64,000 nucleotides of DNA from UBA10518 sp022837185 (GCA_034007705.1 JAVEQK010000002.1:165049-229048); one strand, 5' to 3'; counted from the first letter of the stretch, positions 1 through 8,425 are shown. Numbers and translations: made by a program. Notes: generated from the sequence alone by a model not told the origin.

Positions 1-2
1 AA

Positions 3-305
3 AGCCTCAACATATCGAGCATGTGCACTGTATTTGCCGAATCCGAGGTGACCTCCCTCATAGCCCGGGGACAGAGCAGGATGGAAATAGCCCGAGGGCT
101 GCATGTCAGCATTATCCGCCGCTTGGCCGGCATGATCAAACGGGTGTCGCCGGAGGGCGATATTGTTTTCAGCGGCGGGGTGGCCAACAATCCGTGCATG
201 CGGACGCTGCTGGAAGAAAATCTGGGACGCCGCATCATCATTCCGGAGGATCCGCAGTCAATCGGCGCCCTGGGGGCAGCCTTGATGGCCGCGGAACTGC
301 CTTGA
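3..305 (+). CDS. 2-hydroxyacyl-CoA dehydratase activase, BadF/HgdC family (C-terminal part)
   Basis: Only the last ~100 residues are in the window; the frame is open to the left edge. Visible family signs are SSMCTVFAESEV, where a cysteine in this position is a ligand of the bridging [4Fe-4S] cluster in HgdC-type activases, then FSGGVANN and the C-terminal QSIGALGAALMA of the ASKHA ATPase fold. Such proteins use ATP hydrolysis to inject an electron into a 2-hydroxyacyl-CoA dehydratase or benzoyl-CoA reductase-like partner. The partner is not visible here. Same strand as the small genes that follow. Family call is firm; substrate is unknown. Confidence 0.85.
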   Translation, partial: SLNISSMCTVFAESEVTSLIARGQSRMEIARGLHVSIIRRLAGMIKRVSPEGDIVFSGGVANNPCMRTLLEENLGRRIIIPEDPQSIGALGAALMAAELP

Positions 306-357
306 GGAAAAGGAGACTCATTGAATGCGGCGCAGCGCATGACAAAGGGGACCTGAA

Positions 358-885
358 ATGCAGTATGTCCACATCGGCGCTAAGATTGCGCGCCGGATTG
401 CAGATCTGAACAATGACGGCAAAGCGGGGAGAGCGGTAGCCCGAAGGGCTTCCGCGGTCATCGAAAGTCTGGCGAGCGAGGGGGTCGGCAGTTATGTGGA
501 TGGTGCCTCCGGTTACACCCGATACGGTGAAAAACGCATCCGGAATTGCCGTAAATATGAACTGGGGTGCGGGTATCGCCTTGTTACCCTGCAGCGGGGC
601 GTCAAGGTGTTCGTCGTTTTTCTGGGAACGCACGATGAATGCCAGCGCTGGCTGAAAAACCACCGCCGGCTGAAGGAATATTATGCCGGCAACGGGGACG
701 TGTTCCGGATTATTGATGCAACTGAGCCTTCCGCAGATGGTATTGATGCCGGTCCAGAGGATTCGATAGAGGACCCTGAAGAGGAATTACTGGCAAAACT
801 GACTGATCAGGATTTGCGCCGGGTGTTTCGCGGACTGGTTGAAGGAGCCCGAAAACGTTCCATGAAGACCCTGGATAATACGTAA
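358..885 (+). CDS. hypothetical protein with a RelE/HigB-toxin-like core
   Basis: 175 residues, preceded by an AAGGGG Shine-Dalgarno about 8 nt before the ATG. The middle (roughly residues 55-110) has the pattern of small RelE/HigB-type proteins: basic residues, then CGYRLVTLQRG, VFVVFLGTHDEC and RWLKNHR, a sequence of beta strands ending in a helix. The last ~50 residues are acidic and end in a basic helix. No antitoxin-like gene lies next to it: the downstream neighbour is a cysteine-rich 76-residue protein. It may be a stand-alone RNase-fold protein rather than a toxin. The fold assignment is inferred by eye. Confidence 0.6.
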   Translation: MQYVHIGAKIARRIADLNNDGKAGRAVARRASAVIESLASEGVGSYVDGASGYTRYGEKRIRNCRKYELGCGYRLVTLQRGVKVFVVFLGTHDECQRWLKNHRRLKEYYAGNGDVFRIIDATEPSADGIDAGPEDSIEDPEEELLAKLTDQDLRRVFRGLVEGARKRSMKTLDNT

Positions 886-943
886 AAGCGCACCAGAAGG
901 CTCCGGGTGACATGGTGGGGCATTATCGAGGAATATCAATGTA

Positions 944-1174
944 ATGGCAAAAAATGTAAATTTCCTGTTTGTCTGCCCCGATGCCGGCAAGGTGTTTGAG
1001 AGCCGGGCGTTCAGCATCCTGGAAAACAGGGGGGTCGTCGTTGACGAAGGAGGCAGTAAAATACTCGATGCAAAGGTGGCGCTCGACGAGCCCTGCCCAT
1101 TCTGCGGCCGGAAACATGTGTACCACGCCAGTGAATTGTTGTGCCCCTATAGAGAGTCAATGACAGGAAAATAA
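944..1174 (+). CDS. small cysteine-containing protein, unknown
   Basis: 76 residues. Starts with a hydrophobic strand (NFLFVCPDAG) and ends with a rubredoxin/zinc-ribbon-like CPFCGRKH pair plus one further Cys near the C terminus, so four cysteines could bind one metal. I do not recognise a named family. It lies 58 bp after the 175-residue gene and 15 bp before the yedE remnant, so it is probably cotranscribed with the selenium block. A GAGGAA element lies upstream of the chosen ATG, at somewhat long spacing. Confidence 0.6.
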   Translation: MAKNVNFLFVCPDAGKVFESRAFSILENRGVVVDEGGSKILDAKVALDEPCPFCGRKHVYHASELLCPYRESMTGK

Positions 1175-1189
1175 GCAAGGAGAAATTTG

Positions 1190-1480
1190 ATGAAGGGGAA
1201 AAATGTTTTTGCGACAAGATGGGGAATCATAGGGGTGGGGGCCTGCATAGGGATCCTGGCGCCGTTGCTGCAGAAGCTTGGCAACCCGGGCAACATGGGT
1301 ATTTGCGTGGCCTGTTTCGAGAGGGACATTGCCGGGGCGCTCGGCCTGCACCGGGCGGCGGTGGTCCAGTACATGCGGCCGGAAATTATCGGTTTTGTCC
1401 TGGGGTCGCTGGTGGCCGCGTATCTTTTCAAGGAGTACCGGCCCCGGGCCGGGTCTTATCCGGCGTGCTTACCTGCATGA
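1190..1480 (+). pseudogene. yedE: yedE remnant (selenium-associated YeeE/YedE membrane protein, N-terminal part)
   Basis: The first ~83 residues match the YedE family closely: LLQKLGNPGNMGICVACFERD, with the conserved GNMG and CVACF motif, then LGLHRAAVVQY, RPEIIGF and a membrane segment ending in KEYRPRAGS. Intact members are about 350 residues with many membrane segments. Here homology stops at about 1451 and a seven-residue unrelated tail runs to a TGA at 1478. AAGGAG lies 7 nt before the ATG; a TTG one codon upstream is less likely. The gene appears truncated by a deletion that also removed the front of the next gene. Confidence 0.75.
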
Positions 1481-1835
1481 AAACGCCGCGGCCCATCTTG
1501 TGGTGAAGGGGCAACCCGATTATATTACCCCGGGCGATCAAGTGGTCGCCACGGTGGATCAGCCCTCTTTTGACGCCATGGAAGCCATCGACGGCACGGG
1601 CGACACCCTGACCGGGCTGCTGACGGTATTGTGCACCACTAACTGCGACCTGACCGAGGCGGCGGTTACAGCCGCCAGGGCCAACCGCTGGACCGGGTGG
1701 TTCGCCGATCCCGGTCCAGCCACCCAGATTATCGAGCTGATTGAAAAAATTCCAGGTGCCCAGGCAAAGGCGATGGATCAGGACCAAAACGTAGAAGGAG
1801 AAGACCCATGGGGGAGGCCGGAAAACCCAGGCTGA
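1452..1835 (+). pseudogene. carbohydrate kinase / NAD(P)H-hydrate dehydratase-like, C-terminal remnant
   Basis: From 1452, in a different frame from yedE, the translation becomes kinase-like: AYLHENAAAHLVVKG, then the signature GTGDTLTGL (the Asp is the catalytic base in the ribokinase/YjeF C-terminal fold) and AAVTAARANR. It ends at 1835, overlapping the start of selD by 28 bp, the tight spacing expected in a selenium operon. No start codon with a Shine-Dalgarno exists in this frame after the junction, and the N-terminal two thirds of the domain is missing. I read it as the 3' half of a broken gene. Confidence 0.65.
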
Positions 1836-2857
1836 CTGAAACAGTAACCGGTTCAGGCTGAGCGTCCAAGCTGCCTCCAGGGGACCTGGACAGAGCATTG
1901 TGCGGTTTGGTGTTTCCAACCGACGAAAATGTCCTTATCGGACTGGATCGGGCGGACGACGCCGGGGTGTATCGCATTACCGATGATATCGCGCTGATTC
2001 AGACGGTGGATTTTTTCACGCCCATCGTTGACGACCCTTACTGGTTCGGGCAGATTGCCGCCGCCAATGCCCTGAGCGATGTCTATGCCATGGGCGGAAT
2101 CCCGAAAACCGCCATGAACCTGGTTGCCTTTCCGACCGGGGAAATGGAGCTGACGGTCCTGCGGCAAATTATTCAGGGCGGTATAGACAAGCTCAAAGAA
2201 GCCGAGGTGGTTCTTATCGGCGGCCACAGCATCGTCGACAAGGAACTCAAGTACGGCCTGTCCGTGACCGGGATCATTCATCCCGCAAAAGTACTGGCCA
2301 AAAAAAACCTGCGGCCCGGAGACTCACTGGTGCTGACCAAGGCGCTGGGCACGGGCATCATCAATACCGCCATCAAGGCAGGATTGGCGTCCGCAGAGCT
2401 GACGGACAGGGTAACCGGGCTGATGGCGGAGCTGAACCGTGACGCGGCCCGGATCATGGGGGACTTTAATGTCGGCGCCTGCACGGATGTAACCGGCTTC
2501 GGCCTGCTGGGACATCTTGCCGAAATGGTCTGCGGCTCAGGCACGAGCGTCCGGGTCGAATCCGCGAAAGTTCCGGTCATTGCCGAGGCCCTGGAATTTG
2601 CGAATATGGGGTTTGTTCCCGCCGGGGCCTACAAAAATAAAGAGTTCCGTGAAAAAATGATCGCCTGTGCCGAAACCGTGCCCCGTGCCCTGCAGGACGT
2701 GCTTGTCGATCCCCAGACATCGGGTGGGCTGCTCATCAGCGTCAGGGGATCACTGGCCGCCGCCCTGGTCTGCGCCTTGCAAGCCGGAGGCATTGCCGAG
2801 GCCGCTGTGATCGGTGCAGTTTCCGCCGATCCGGCAGAAAAAATATCAGTGGTGTAA
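1808..2857 (+). CDS. selD: selenide, water dikinase SelD, itself a selenoprotein (Sec at residue 18)
   Basis: Makes selenophosphate from selenide and ATP, the selenium donor for selenocysteine synthesis. Reading from ATG 1808 gives 349 residues with one in-frame TGA at 1859-1861. It falls exactly where the catalytic Cys/Sec of SelD lies: TVTGSG-U-ASKLPPGDL, followed by DENVLIGLDRADDAGVY, the HSI(V) and FGLLGH motifs and a C-terminal DPQTSGG. A caller that treats TGA as stop would start at TTG 1898 and lose the catalytic loop and its Lys. GAAGGAG lies 5' of the ATG. A hairpin just after the UGA could be the SECIS. yedF follows 94 bp downstream. Confidence 0.93.
1859..1890 (+). promoter_or_regulatory. 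selenocysteine UGA with candidate bacterial SECIS hairpin
   Basis: The UGA is at 1859-1861. A hairpin follows: TCCAGG (1876-1881), loop GGA, CCTGGA (1885-1890). The loop is 20 nt after the UGA, within the range used by bacterial SelB-dependent SECIS elements, and contains GG. The stem is short (6 bp) and may be extended by weaker pairs upstream. The recoding itself is well supported by the protein; the exact hairpin is a suggestion. Confidence 0.5.
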
Positions 2858-2951
2858 AAGGCTTCATGGGAAACAGTTCGTTGATCTTTCCTGCCCCCTC
2901 TTTGGACGGCGATTGTTCCGTCTTGAAACACGTAATGAGAACGGAGGAGTT

Positions 2952-3575
2952 GTGAGCCTGAAGGAAATCGATGCCCGCGGCCTGGCCTGTCCGGCGCCAG
3001 TGCTGCAGACAAAGGCAGCCCTGCAGGAGGAAGCCTGGCAGGGCATTAAAATTGTGGTCGACAATGCCGCCTCCCAGCAGAACGTCCAGCGCTTCCTGGA
3101 ATCCCAGGGGTATCAGACGAGCCTTGAACAGAGTGGGGGGGACTATCTGGTCATCGGGACCTGTGTTGCCGCGCCGGCAGACCGATCGGGGCTGTCCTCT
3201 GAACCAAAGGAGGCTGGACTGTCATCGGGAGACAGTGGGAAAAAGATCATGGTCCTGTGCGCCACCGACCGCATGGGATTCGGCGACGACGAGCTGGGCC
3301 TGAAGCTGATGATCAGTTTCGTGCGCACCCTCAAGGAAATGGGCAGCGAACTGTGGCGGCTGGTCTTTGTGAATAACGGCGTCAAGCTGACCATTGACGG
3401 CTCCGAGGTCATTGCTGATCTCAAGGATTACGAGAAAGCAGGCCTGAAGATCCTGGTCTGCGGCACCTGTCTGACCTATTTCGACCTCCTGGAGAGAAAA
3501 CAGGTCGGCGAGACCACCAACATGCTGGATATCGTGACCGCCATGGAACTGGCCGACAAGGTGATCAGCATCTGA
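2952..3575 (+). CDS. yedF: YedF, sulfurtransferase-like selenium metabolism protein
   Basis: 207 residues from a GTG start preceded by GGAGG. N-terminal TusA/SirA-like domain with DARGLACPAPVLQTK (the CPxP motif), then a linker, then a DsrE-like C-terminal domain (MVLCATDRMGFGDDELG, followed by ILVCGTCLTYF). This two-domain architecture is the selenium-trait YedF family, long known to sit beside selD. It is thought to handle reactive sulfur or selenium, but its biochemical role is not settled. Likely in one transcript with selD. Confidence 0.9.
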   Translation: MSLKEIDARGLACPAPVLQTKAALQEEAWQGIKIVVDNAASQQNVQRFLESQGYQTSLEQSGGDYLVIGTCVAAPADRSGLSSEPKEAGLSSGDSGKKIMVLCATDRMGFGDDELGLKLMISFVRTLKEMGSELWRLVFVNNGVKLTIDGSEVIADLKDYEKAGLKILVCGTCLTYFDLLERKQVGETTNMLDIVTAMELADKVISI

Positions 3576-3625
3576 TGCATTGGATGCAGGGCGATTCCGT
3601 GTTCGGGTGATTCCCAACTGATCCC

Positions 3626-4861
3626 ATGCGCATACTCCACCTCCTGAGTCAACGGCCGGAATGCACCGGCAGCGGCATCTACCTGCAGAACATCATCTGC
3701 GAGGCCGCGGCCGCGGGACACGAGAACTTTCTTGTTGCCGGCATTCCGCTCAACACTCCGCCCCGGCTTTCCTGCCTTGACGAGGATCATTGCTCCTATG
3801 TCACCTTCGACGGCGGCGACCTGCCGTTTCCCGTCCCGGGGATGAGCGACGTGATGCCGTATGCCAGCAGCCGGTTCCGTGACTTGGGAGCCGGGGAGAT
3901 CGAGGCGTACCGCGCTGCCTTTGCCCGCCTGATACGGCAGGCGGTGGAAACCTTCCGGCCGGAGATGATCCACACCCACCACCTGTGGCTGATGAGCAGC
4001 CTGGCCAGACAACTGCTGCCGGATCTCCCCATGGTCGTGACCTGCCATTCGACCGATCTGCGCCAGTACCTTAACTGTCCTCACCTGCGGCCGATGGTGG
4101 AGGAGCCGTGCCGGGCCATGGATCTGGTCATGGCGCTCAGTGCGCACCAAGCCGAACAGATCGCCGGCCTCTATCGGATTTCGGAAGGTCGCATAAGGGT
4201 GGTGGGCGGCGGCTATGACGATGTCCTATTTTTTTGGGGGGAGAAGGAACCGGCCCCTCCGGTCCACATTCTCTACGCGGGCAAGCTGAGCCGCGCCAAG
4301 GGTGTCGTCTGGCTGCTCCGCGCTTTGATAAGGTTGGACGATCCGTCCGTTCATCTGCACCTGGTCGGCAGCGGCAGCGGGGAGGAGGCGGCTGAATGCG
4401 AAGCCCTGGCCGGGCGGCTGGCAGGGCGGGTCACCCTCCACGGCCGGCAGCCCCAGGAGCAGTTGGCCGCGCTGTTGCGCAAGAGCCATCTCTTTGTTCT
4501 GCCCTCTTTCTATGAAGGATTGCCACTGGTCCTGCTGGAGGCCCTGGCCTCCGGCTGCCGGGTGATGGCCACCGACCTGCCCGGCTGCCGTGAATTGCTG
4601 GGCGCAGGCGACCCGGATCTGGTCAAACTTCTGCCCCTACCGCCGCTCAAGGGGGTGGATACCTCCTTCCCTGAAGACGAGCCCGGGCTGGAAGCCTTGC
4701 TGGCTGAATGCCTTGCGCGCCAGGTCCGGCGGATCATGGCGTCTCCTGCTCCGGATCAGGATGCGGCCGCCCGGCTTACATCTCCCTGCAACTGGGGGGA
4801 GGTCTTTGCCAGGGTCGCCGCTGTCTACGAGGAAGTCCTCCCGGCGCACGGGCCGAAATAG
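3626..4861 (+). CDS. GT4-family glycosyltransferase
   Basis: 411 residues. GT-B fold: N-terminal MRILHLLSQRP with a GSGIYLQN glycine motif, HTHHLWL and VTCHSTDL in the first half; C-terminal domain with ILYAGKLSRAKG, HLHLVGSGSGEE and the donor-binding LPSFYEGLPLVLLEALASG, where the two Glu of the EX7E motif are seen. Transfers a nucleotide-sugar residue at the cytoplasmic face of the membrane; acceptor unknown. Its 3' end overlaps the convergent deacetylase-like gene by 37 bp. With that gene and the FemAB-like gene it probably forms a surface-glycan set. Confidence 0.88.
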   Translation: MRILHLLSQRPECTGSGIYLQNIICEAAAAGHENFLVAGIPLNTPPRLSCLDEDHCSYVTFDGGDLPFPVPGMSDVMPYASSRFRDLGAGEIEAYRAAFARLIRQAVETFRPEMIHTHHLWLMSSLARQLLPDLPMVVTCHSTDLRQYLNCPHLRPMVEEPCRAMDLVMALSAHQAEQIAGLYRISEGRIRVVGGGYDDVLFFWGEKEPAPPVHILYAGKLSRAKGVVWLLRALIRLDDPSVHLHLVGSGSGEEAAECEALAGRLAGRVTLHGRQPQEQLAALLRKSHLFVLPSFYEGLPLVLLEALASGCRVMATDLPGCRELLGAGDPDLVKLLPLPPLKGVDTSFPEDEPGLEALLAECLARQVRRIMASPAPDQDAAARLTSPCNWGEVFARVAAVYEEVLPAHGPK

Positions 4862-6021
4862 AGTTGCTTTTGGCCCGGACTAGGCTGGATTGCGTACAGG
4901 GTTATGCCGTCTCCCTGCAACCGGGAGGAAACGATCTTTCCTCCCCGGACCTCCCATGCCCGGCTGTGTCGATCGCGGACCTTGACATACAGCGGGCCGG
5001 ACAGGGCGGCCAGATCCGGCAGCCGCCCGCGGTCGATCTCCACCCCGGCCCCATGGACACGGACTTCGGCCAGGCAGTGATGGCAGTACTGGGTCCAGCA
5101 GGCGCCCGTATCGGGGGCCAGGAAGGTTTCCAGCTCGTTGGCCCTGGCCAGCAGAAGATCACCCCACGGCGCAATGACCTCTTCGTTCCGCTCAGGGTCC
5201 TGGTGGAGGAGATTGCTCCAGTGCAGGCTGACAACGGGTCCGTTGAGTGACAGGGGCGGTGCCGCACTGACACGGTGCCAGGGAACCGCCGCTTCCCCCC
5301 GTTCGATCAGCACCACTCCGCACTCCCAGGTCAGCCCCTCATAGAGCGGCGGAGCGTACTGCCTGGCCCGGGAAAAGATGGTGCACAGGTAGCGGACGCC
5401 GAAGCGGCTAAGGATCGCCTGCATCGAAGCCTCGCCGTTGCCGAAGCTGTGGTGCAGGGCCGGGGGGACGAACGATTGCGGAAACGGCCCGAGCCCATGC
5501 TGCTCCAGCAGGAGGCCAAAGGCCTCCAGGTGCCTGCGGACAACGTCGGGCGGCCGCATGATCCCGGCGCCGTCATGGAACTCGGCACGCTGCATGTTTC
5601 CTTTCTCCCAGTATTCGTGCCCGACCCCGTGCAGGCCTATTTCCAGATGCTGCCGGTGCCGGCGCAGGAAATCGGCCGTTTCCTCGAGCCATGGGCCGCG
5701 GTTGCTCGTATTGTTCCATTGCCCGCCCATCCAGGTGGCCGAAGGGACCTGCCGCAGCATGTCCGTGCGATCCCATTCACAGAGGACCATGGCCAACTGG
5801 ATCCGCATGGACATCCGTTGGGCGAGGGAGGCCAACACCTGGTAGTCGGCCAGGCAATGGCGTCTGGTCATACCGGTGCGATAGGGCTCGTTGTGGGCGG
5901 AACCGTCCCGGCCCTGCCACCAGCCGACGTCTTCGACCACCATGAAGAGCGGCATGGGCAGGGCGATCTCGAAGTCATCATGGCGGAGTGAGGGCGGATT
6001 CATGGCCATCAGGCTGCTCAC
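4825..6021 (-). CDS. polysaccharide deacetylase-like (NodB-fold) protein
   Basis: 398 residues, no clear signal peptide. Early MPLFMVVEDVGWW supplies an acidic residue at the end of a first beta strand and HLEIGLHGVGHEYW resembles the metal-binding HxxxH element of NodB-fold deacetylases; SFVPPALHHSFGN may be a later active-site loop. The last ~110 residues look like a separate beta-rich module. The gene begins inside the last codons of the FemAB-like gene (4-bp overlap) and its 3' end overlaps the opposing GT gene by 37 bp. Enzymatic activity is inferred, not certain. Confidence 0.65.
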   Translation of the reverse strand: MSSLMAMNPPSLRHDDFEIALPMPLFMVVEDVGWWQGRDGSAHNEPYRTGMTRRHCLADYQVLASLAQRMSMRIQLAMVLCEWDRTDMLRQVPSATWMGGQWNNTSNRGPWLEETADFLRRHRQHLEIGLHGVGHEYWEKGNMQRAEFHDGAGIMRPPDVVRRHLEAFGLLLEQHGLGPFPQSFVPPALHHSFGNGEASMQAILSRFGVRYLCTIFSRARQYAPPLYEGLTWECGVVLIERGEAAVPWHRVSAAPPLSLNGPVVSLHWSNLLHQDPERNEEVIAPWGDLLLARANELETFLAPDTGACWTQYCHHCLAEVRVHGAGVEIDRGRLPDLAALSGPLYVKVRDRHSRAWEVRGGKIVSSRLQGDGITLYAIQPSPGQKQLYFGPCAGRTSS

Positions 6022-7097
6022 AGGCTGATAAAGCGCCGGAGCTCGGGCCCCAGTTCCCGGGAGAGGGCCAGGTTAAGGCTTTTCCACGACTCAATGACCA
6101 GGGTTTCCCGCTGGGGCAGCCAGGGTTCGGCGGTGCGGGAGAAGACATGCCAGGTCAGCGGCCGCATTTTCGCTCCCCATTGCAGTTTGAAGGCACAGGT
6201 TGAGGCTCCGGGCGAGGAACGCCCAAAATCAAAAAAACGCAGACCCTGTCCGCAGGCATGGGAAAGCATCTCCCAGTAGAGCAGCATGTTGGGGCACAGG
6301 GGCCGGAAGGAACGAAGCGAAGAGGCCCACGGATTATAGAGGGTTTCGCCGAACCTGAACACCAGGGCGGCGGCCAGAGGCTGCTTCTTCCGCTCCACCA
6401 GGATGATCCGGGCCTGCCCGGGAAAGTGATGGAAAATTTCGGTAAACAGGCGTCTGGAGTGAACCGGCGAGCCAAGATCCCGCATGTTCCGGGAAAAAAC
6501 GGCGTAAAAATCATCCAGGAGCCCCCGGCCGCCGATCCTGCCGGCACAATCGCACCGGCGGGCCTTGCGGATCTGGTTGCGTACCTTGGCCGGCAGCAGC
6601 CCCCACAGGGTCTCGGCCGAGGGCGGGAGGCTGCGGCGCAATCCGACCTTGAAGCCGTGAGCTTGGTAGGTGAGCCCCGGAGCCAGTGCTTCCAGCTCTT
6701 CCTGGGCGAGCAAAGGGCCGGGCCGATCCTGGCGAATTTCCAGGTGGGCGGCATTGACCTCGGCGGTCAGTTCCAGGGCCGCGGCCAGCAGGCTCCTCTC
6801 CGTCGCTGGATCGTCGGCCAGCAGGCCGGCGTTGTCGAAAAAAGGGAGGGAGATCAGCCGGCCTTTCCTGTCCGGGCTGTGAAAAAGGAAGAGGGGCAGG
6901 AGGCCGCGGACAGGGGAATCAGGCTCGGATGAACTCCCCGGCACGGCCAGGTACCAGGGGATATGTCCATAGGTGGAGGCAATAATCTGCCGCCAGCCCC
7001 GGAGATGATAGGGACAGGCCCCGGGGTGGCGCAGGACATAGCGGTCCCAGGTCGCCCCATCAATATCGCGGCATGGCTCCGGATTATTGCCAATCAT
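6018..7097 (-). CDS. FemAB/GNAT-like acyltransferase (PEP-CTERM-associated FemAB type)
   Basis: 359 residues. Two GNAT-like halves: WDRYVLRHPGACPYHLRGWRQ near the N terminus, LLPAKVRNQIRKARR in the centre and RFFDFGRSSPGAS...FKLQWGA near the C terminus, the pattern of FemAB-like proteins associated with XrtA/PEP-CTERM exopolysaccharide loci. These are thought to transfer an acyl or aminoacyl group onto a cell-envelope substrate. Translationally coupled by a 4-bp overlap to the deacetylase-like gene. No exosortase or PEP-CTERM protein is visible in the window. Confidence 0.8.
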   Translation of the reverse strand: MIGNNPEPCRDIDGATWDRYVLRHPGACPYHLRGWRQIIASTYGHIPWYLAVPGSSSEPDSPVRGLLPLFLFHSPDRKGRLISLPFFDNAGLLADDPATERSLLAAALELTAEVNAAHLEIRQDRPGPLLAQEELEALAPGLTYQAHGFKVGLRRSLPPSAETLWGLLPAKVRNQIRKARRCDCAGRIGGRGLLDDFYAVFSRNMRDLGSPVHSRRLFTEIFHHFPGQARIILVERKKQPLAAALVFRFGETLYNPWASSLRSFRPLCPNMLLYWEMLSHACGQGLRFFDFGRSSPGASTCAFKLQWGAKMRPLTWHVFSRTAEPWLPQRETLVIESWKSLNLALSRELGPELRRFISL

Positions 7098-7167
7098 CCC
7101 TGTCCAGGCGGCAACGCTTTTTTTCTATCACTCTGAGCCTGAACCGTCTTCCGCACCATTTCGGCGG

Positions 7168-8037
7168 TCAGCGGCTGACTGGGATGGCAATGGCGCCGAT
7201 GTCGTCGTGATTTTTGAATCGCGGATAGGTGTGGCAGGCCGGATCTTCCCGCTCCACCCGCCGGACAAGGTCCCGAATGGCGCGCAGCCCGCCCCGCCGG
7301 TAGAGGCCGGCAAAGGCGGCGAGATCTTCGTCTTCTTCAGGATCGCTGCGGGGCAGGGCGAGCCCATCGGTATAGAGGAGGATGTCGCTGATTCCCTCCA
7401 GAGCCTCCCTGCCGTTGTTCACGAAATGCATCGCCGCCTCTTCCCCGTTGAGGACGCCGTAATGAATATTCATTCCCAGGCGGACGCTGAGGATCTGATC
7501 GGCCAGCACCTCGCTGATGCGCTCGCCATTCTTCGGGGTCAGCCCCTTCCAGAGGCAGAGCGTCTCGATATCATGGCCGGGGGAATCTTCCAGCAACCGG
7601 TGCGATCCGTCACGGTACAGGACAAGAATCTGACAGTCGCCGATCTGGCACCATTCGAAGTGATCGTCATGCAGGCGGACCACCGCGGCGCTGGTGGACC
7701 AGAGATTTTTTTTCTGGTCAAGGTCCACCTTCAGCTCCTCCATGCCCTTCTTGATCGAGCGGTTGGCCCGCCCGGCGAGATCGAGCAGTGAAGAACCGTT
7801 GCGGCGAAAAGCCAGGGCCGCCGATTCGGCGGCGAGCATGCCGCCGGTGCGGCCGCCGGTGAAGGTATCCCTGTTCAGGCTGGTGGCGCCGTCAAACACG
7901 CCGAACATGTTCCCCCCCTGGAGGAGGACGTCCTCATTGAGGCTGCCGCTCCCCTGTTCCAGAAGAGACTCGACAGGGGGGAGGGGGAGGGAGTTGTGAA
8001 CCCGGCAGGCGGAAAGGGTGTTTGGCGGCTGGGGCAT
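7168..8037 (-). CDS. PP2C-family serine/threonine phosphatase-like protein
   Basis: 289 residues. PPM/PP2C motifs in order: NEDVLL, FGVFDGATS (metal-binding DG), GGMLAAES, WCQIGDCQILVLYRDG, ILLYTDGLALP and the closing KNHDDIGAIAI (metal-binding DD). All aspartates needed for a binuclear metal site appear present, so it is probably active. No sensory or membrane domain. It could reverse Ser/Thr phosphorylation of anti-sigma or envelope proteins, but no kinase partner is nearby. A 388-bp AT-rich region separates it from the divergent transglutaminase-like gene. Confidence 0.82.
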   Translation of the reverse strand: MPQPPNTLSACRVHNSLPLPPVESLLEQGSGSLNEDVLLQGGNMFGVFDGATSLNRDTFTGGRTGGMLAAESAALAFRRNGSSLLDLAGRANRSIKKGMEELKVDLDQKKNLWSTSAAVVRLHDDHFEWCQIGDCQILVLYRDGSHRLLEDSPGHDIETLCLWKGLTPKNGERISEVLADQILSVRLGMNIHYGVLNGEEAAMHFVNNGREALEGISDILLYTDGLALPRSDPEEDEDLAAFAGLYRRGGLRAIRDLVRRVEREDPACHTYPRFKNHDDIGAIAIPVSR

Positions 8038-8425
8038 GACGGACTCGGTGAAAAAGGTTTTTTTGCGTCCCGGATTTCCGGGGGCGATTGCCTTGGCTCA
8101 TCTGCGGGTTGTACCCGGGTGAAGGAACTGGTCGGCCCCGGGGCTGTTGAACTGCTTTTATGATAATCAACACCACTGATAAAGCAAATAGATAATTCCG
8201 ATTGATATGCTCTCGGCCATCAGTTTGAGCGGGGGAGAGAGACTTCCGACAACCGAAAGGAATAGCAACGGGCCTTTGAATAGATTTTATCTATTTGATA
8301 AATCAATTATTCTTATGCTATGTTTGAAAAAATAGGGAAGCTTAGCCGGTCTTTCGATCTGTATAATGCATTGCATCCCTAACGTGCAATGAAGCAGTTG
8401 AATGCATTCTGTATGGAGGACGTTC
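8038..8425. other. 388-bp AT-rich divergent intergenic region with promoter and hairpin candidates
   Basis: No gene seen. The right half is distinctly AT-rich against its surroundings. TTTATC (8286-8291) and GATAAA (8297-8302) form a 6-bp inverted repeat overlapping TTGATA (8295-8300), which sits 18 bp before TATGTT (8319-8324) with an extended TG; a second -10, TATAAT, lies at 8362-8367. CATTGCA (8369-8375) and TGCAATG (8385-8391) form a 7-bp hairpin in the leader of the rightward gene. These look like a regulated promoter but are unproven. Confidence 0.4.

Noticed and set aside
8331..8345. AATAGGGAA as part of a cobalamin riboswitch
   Set aside because: No other conserved riboswitch blocks are present nearby; the match is too short.
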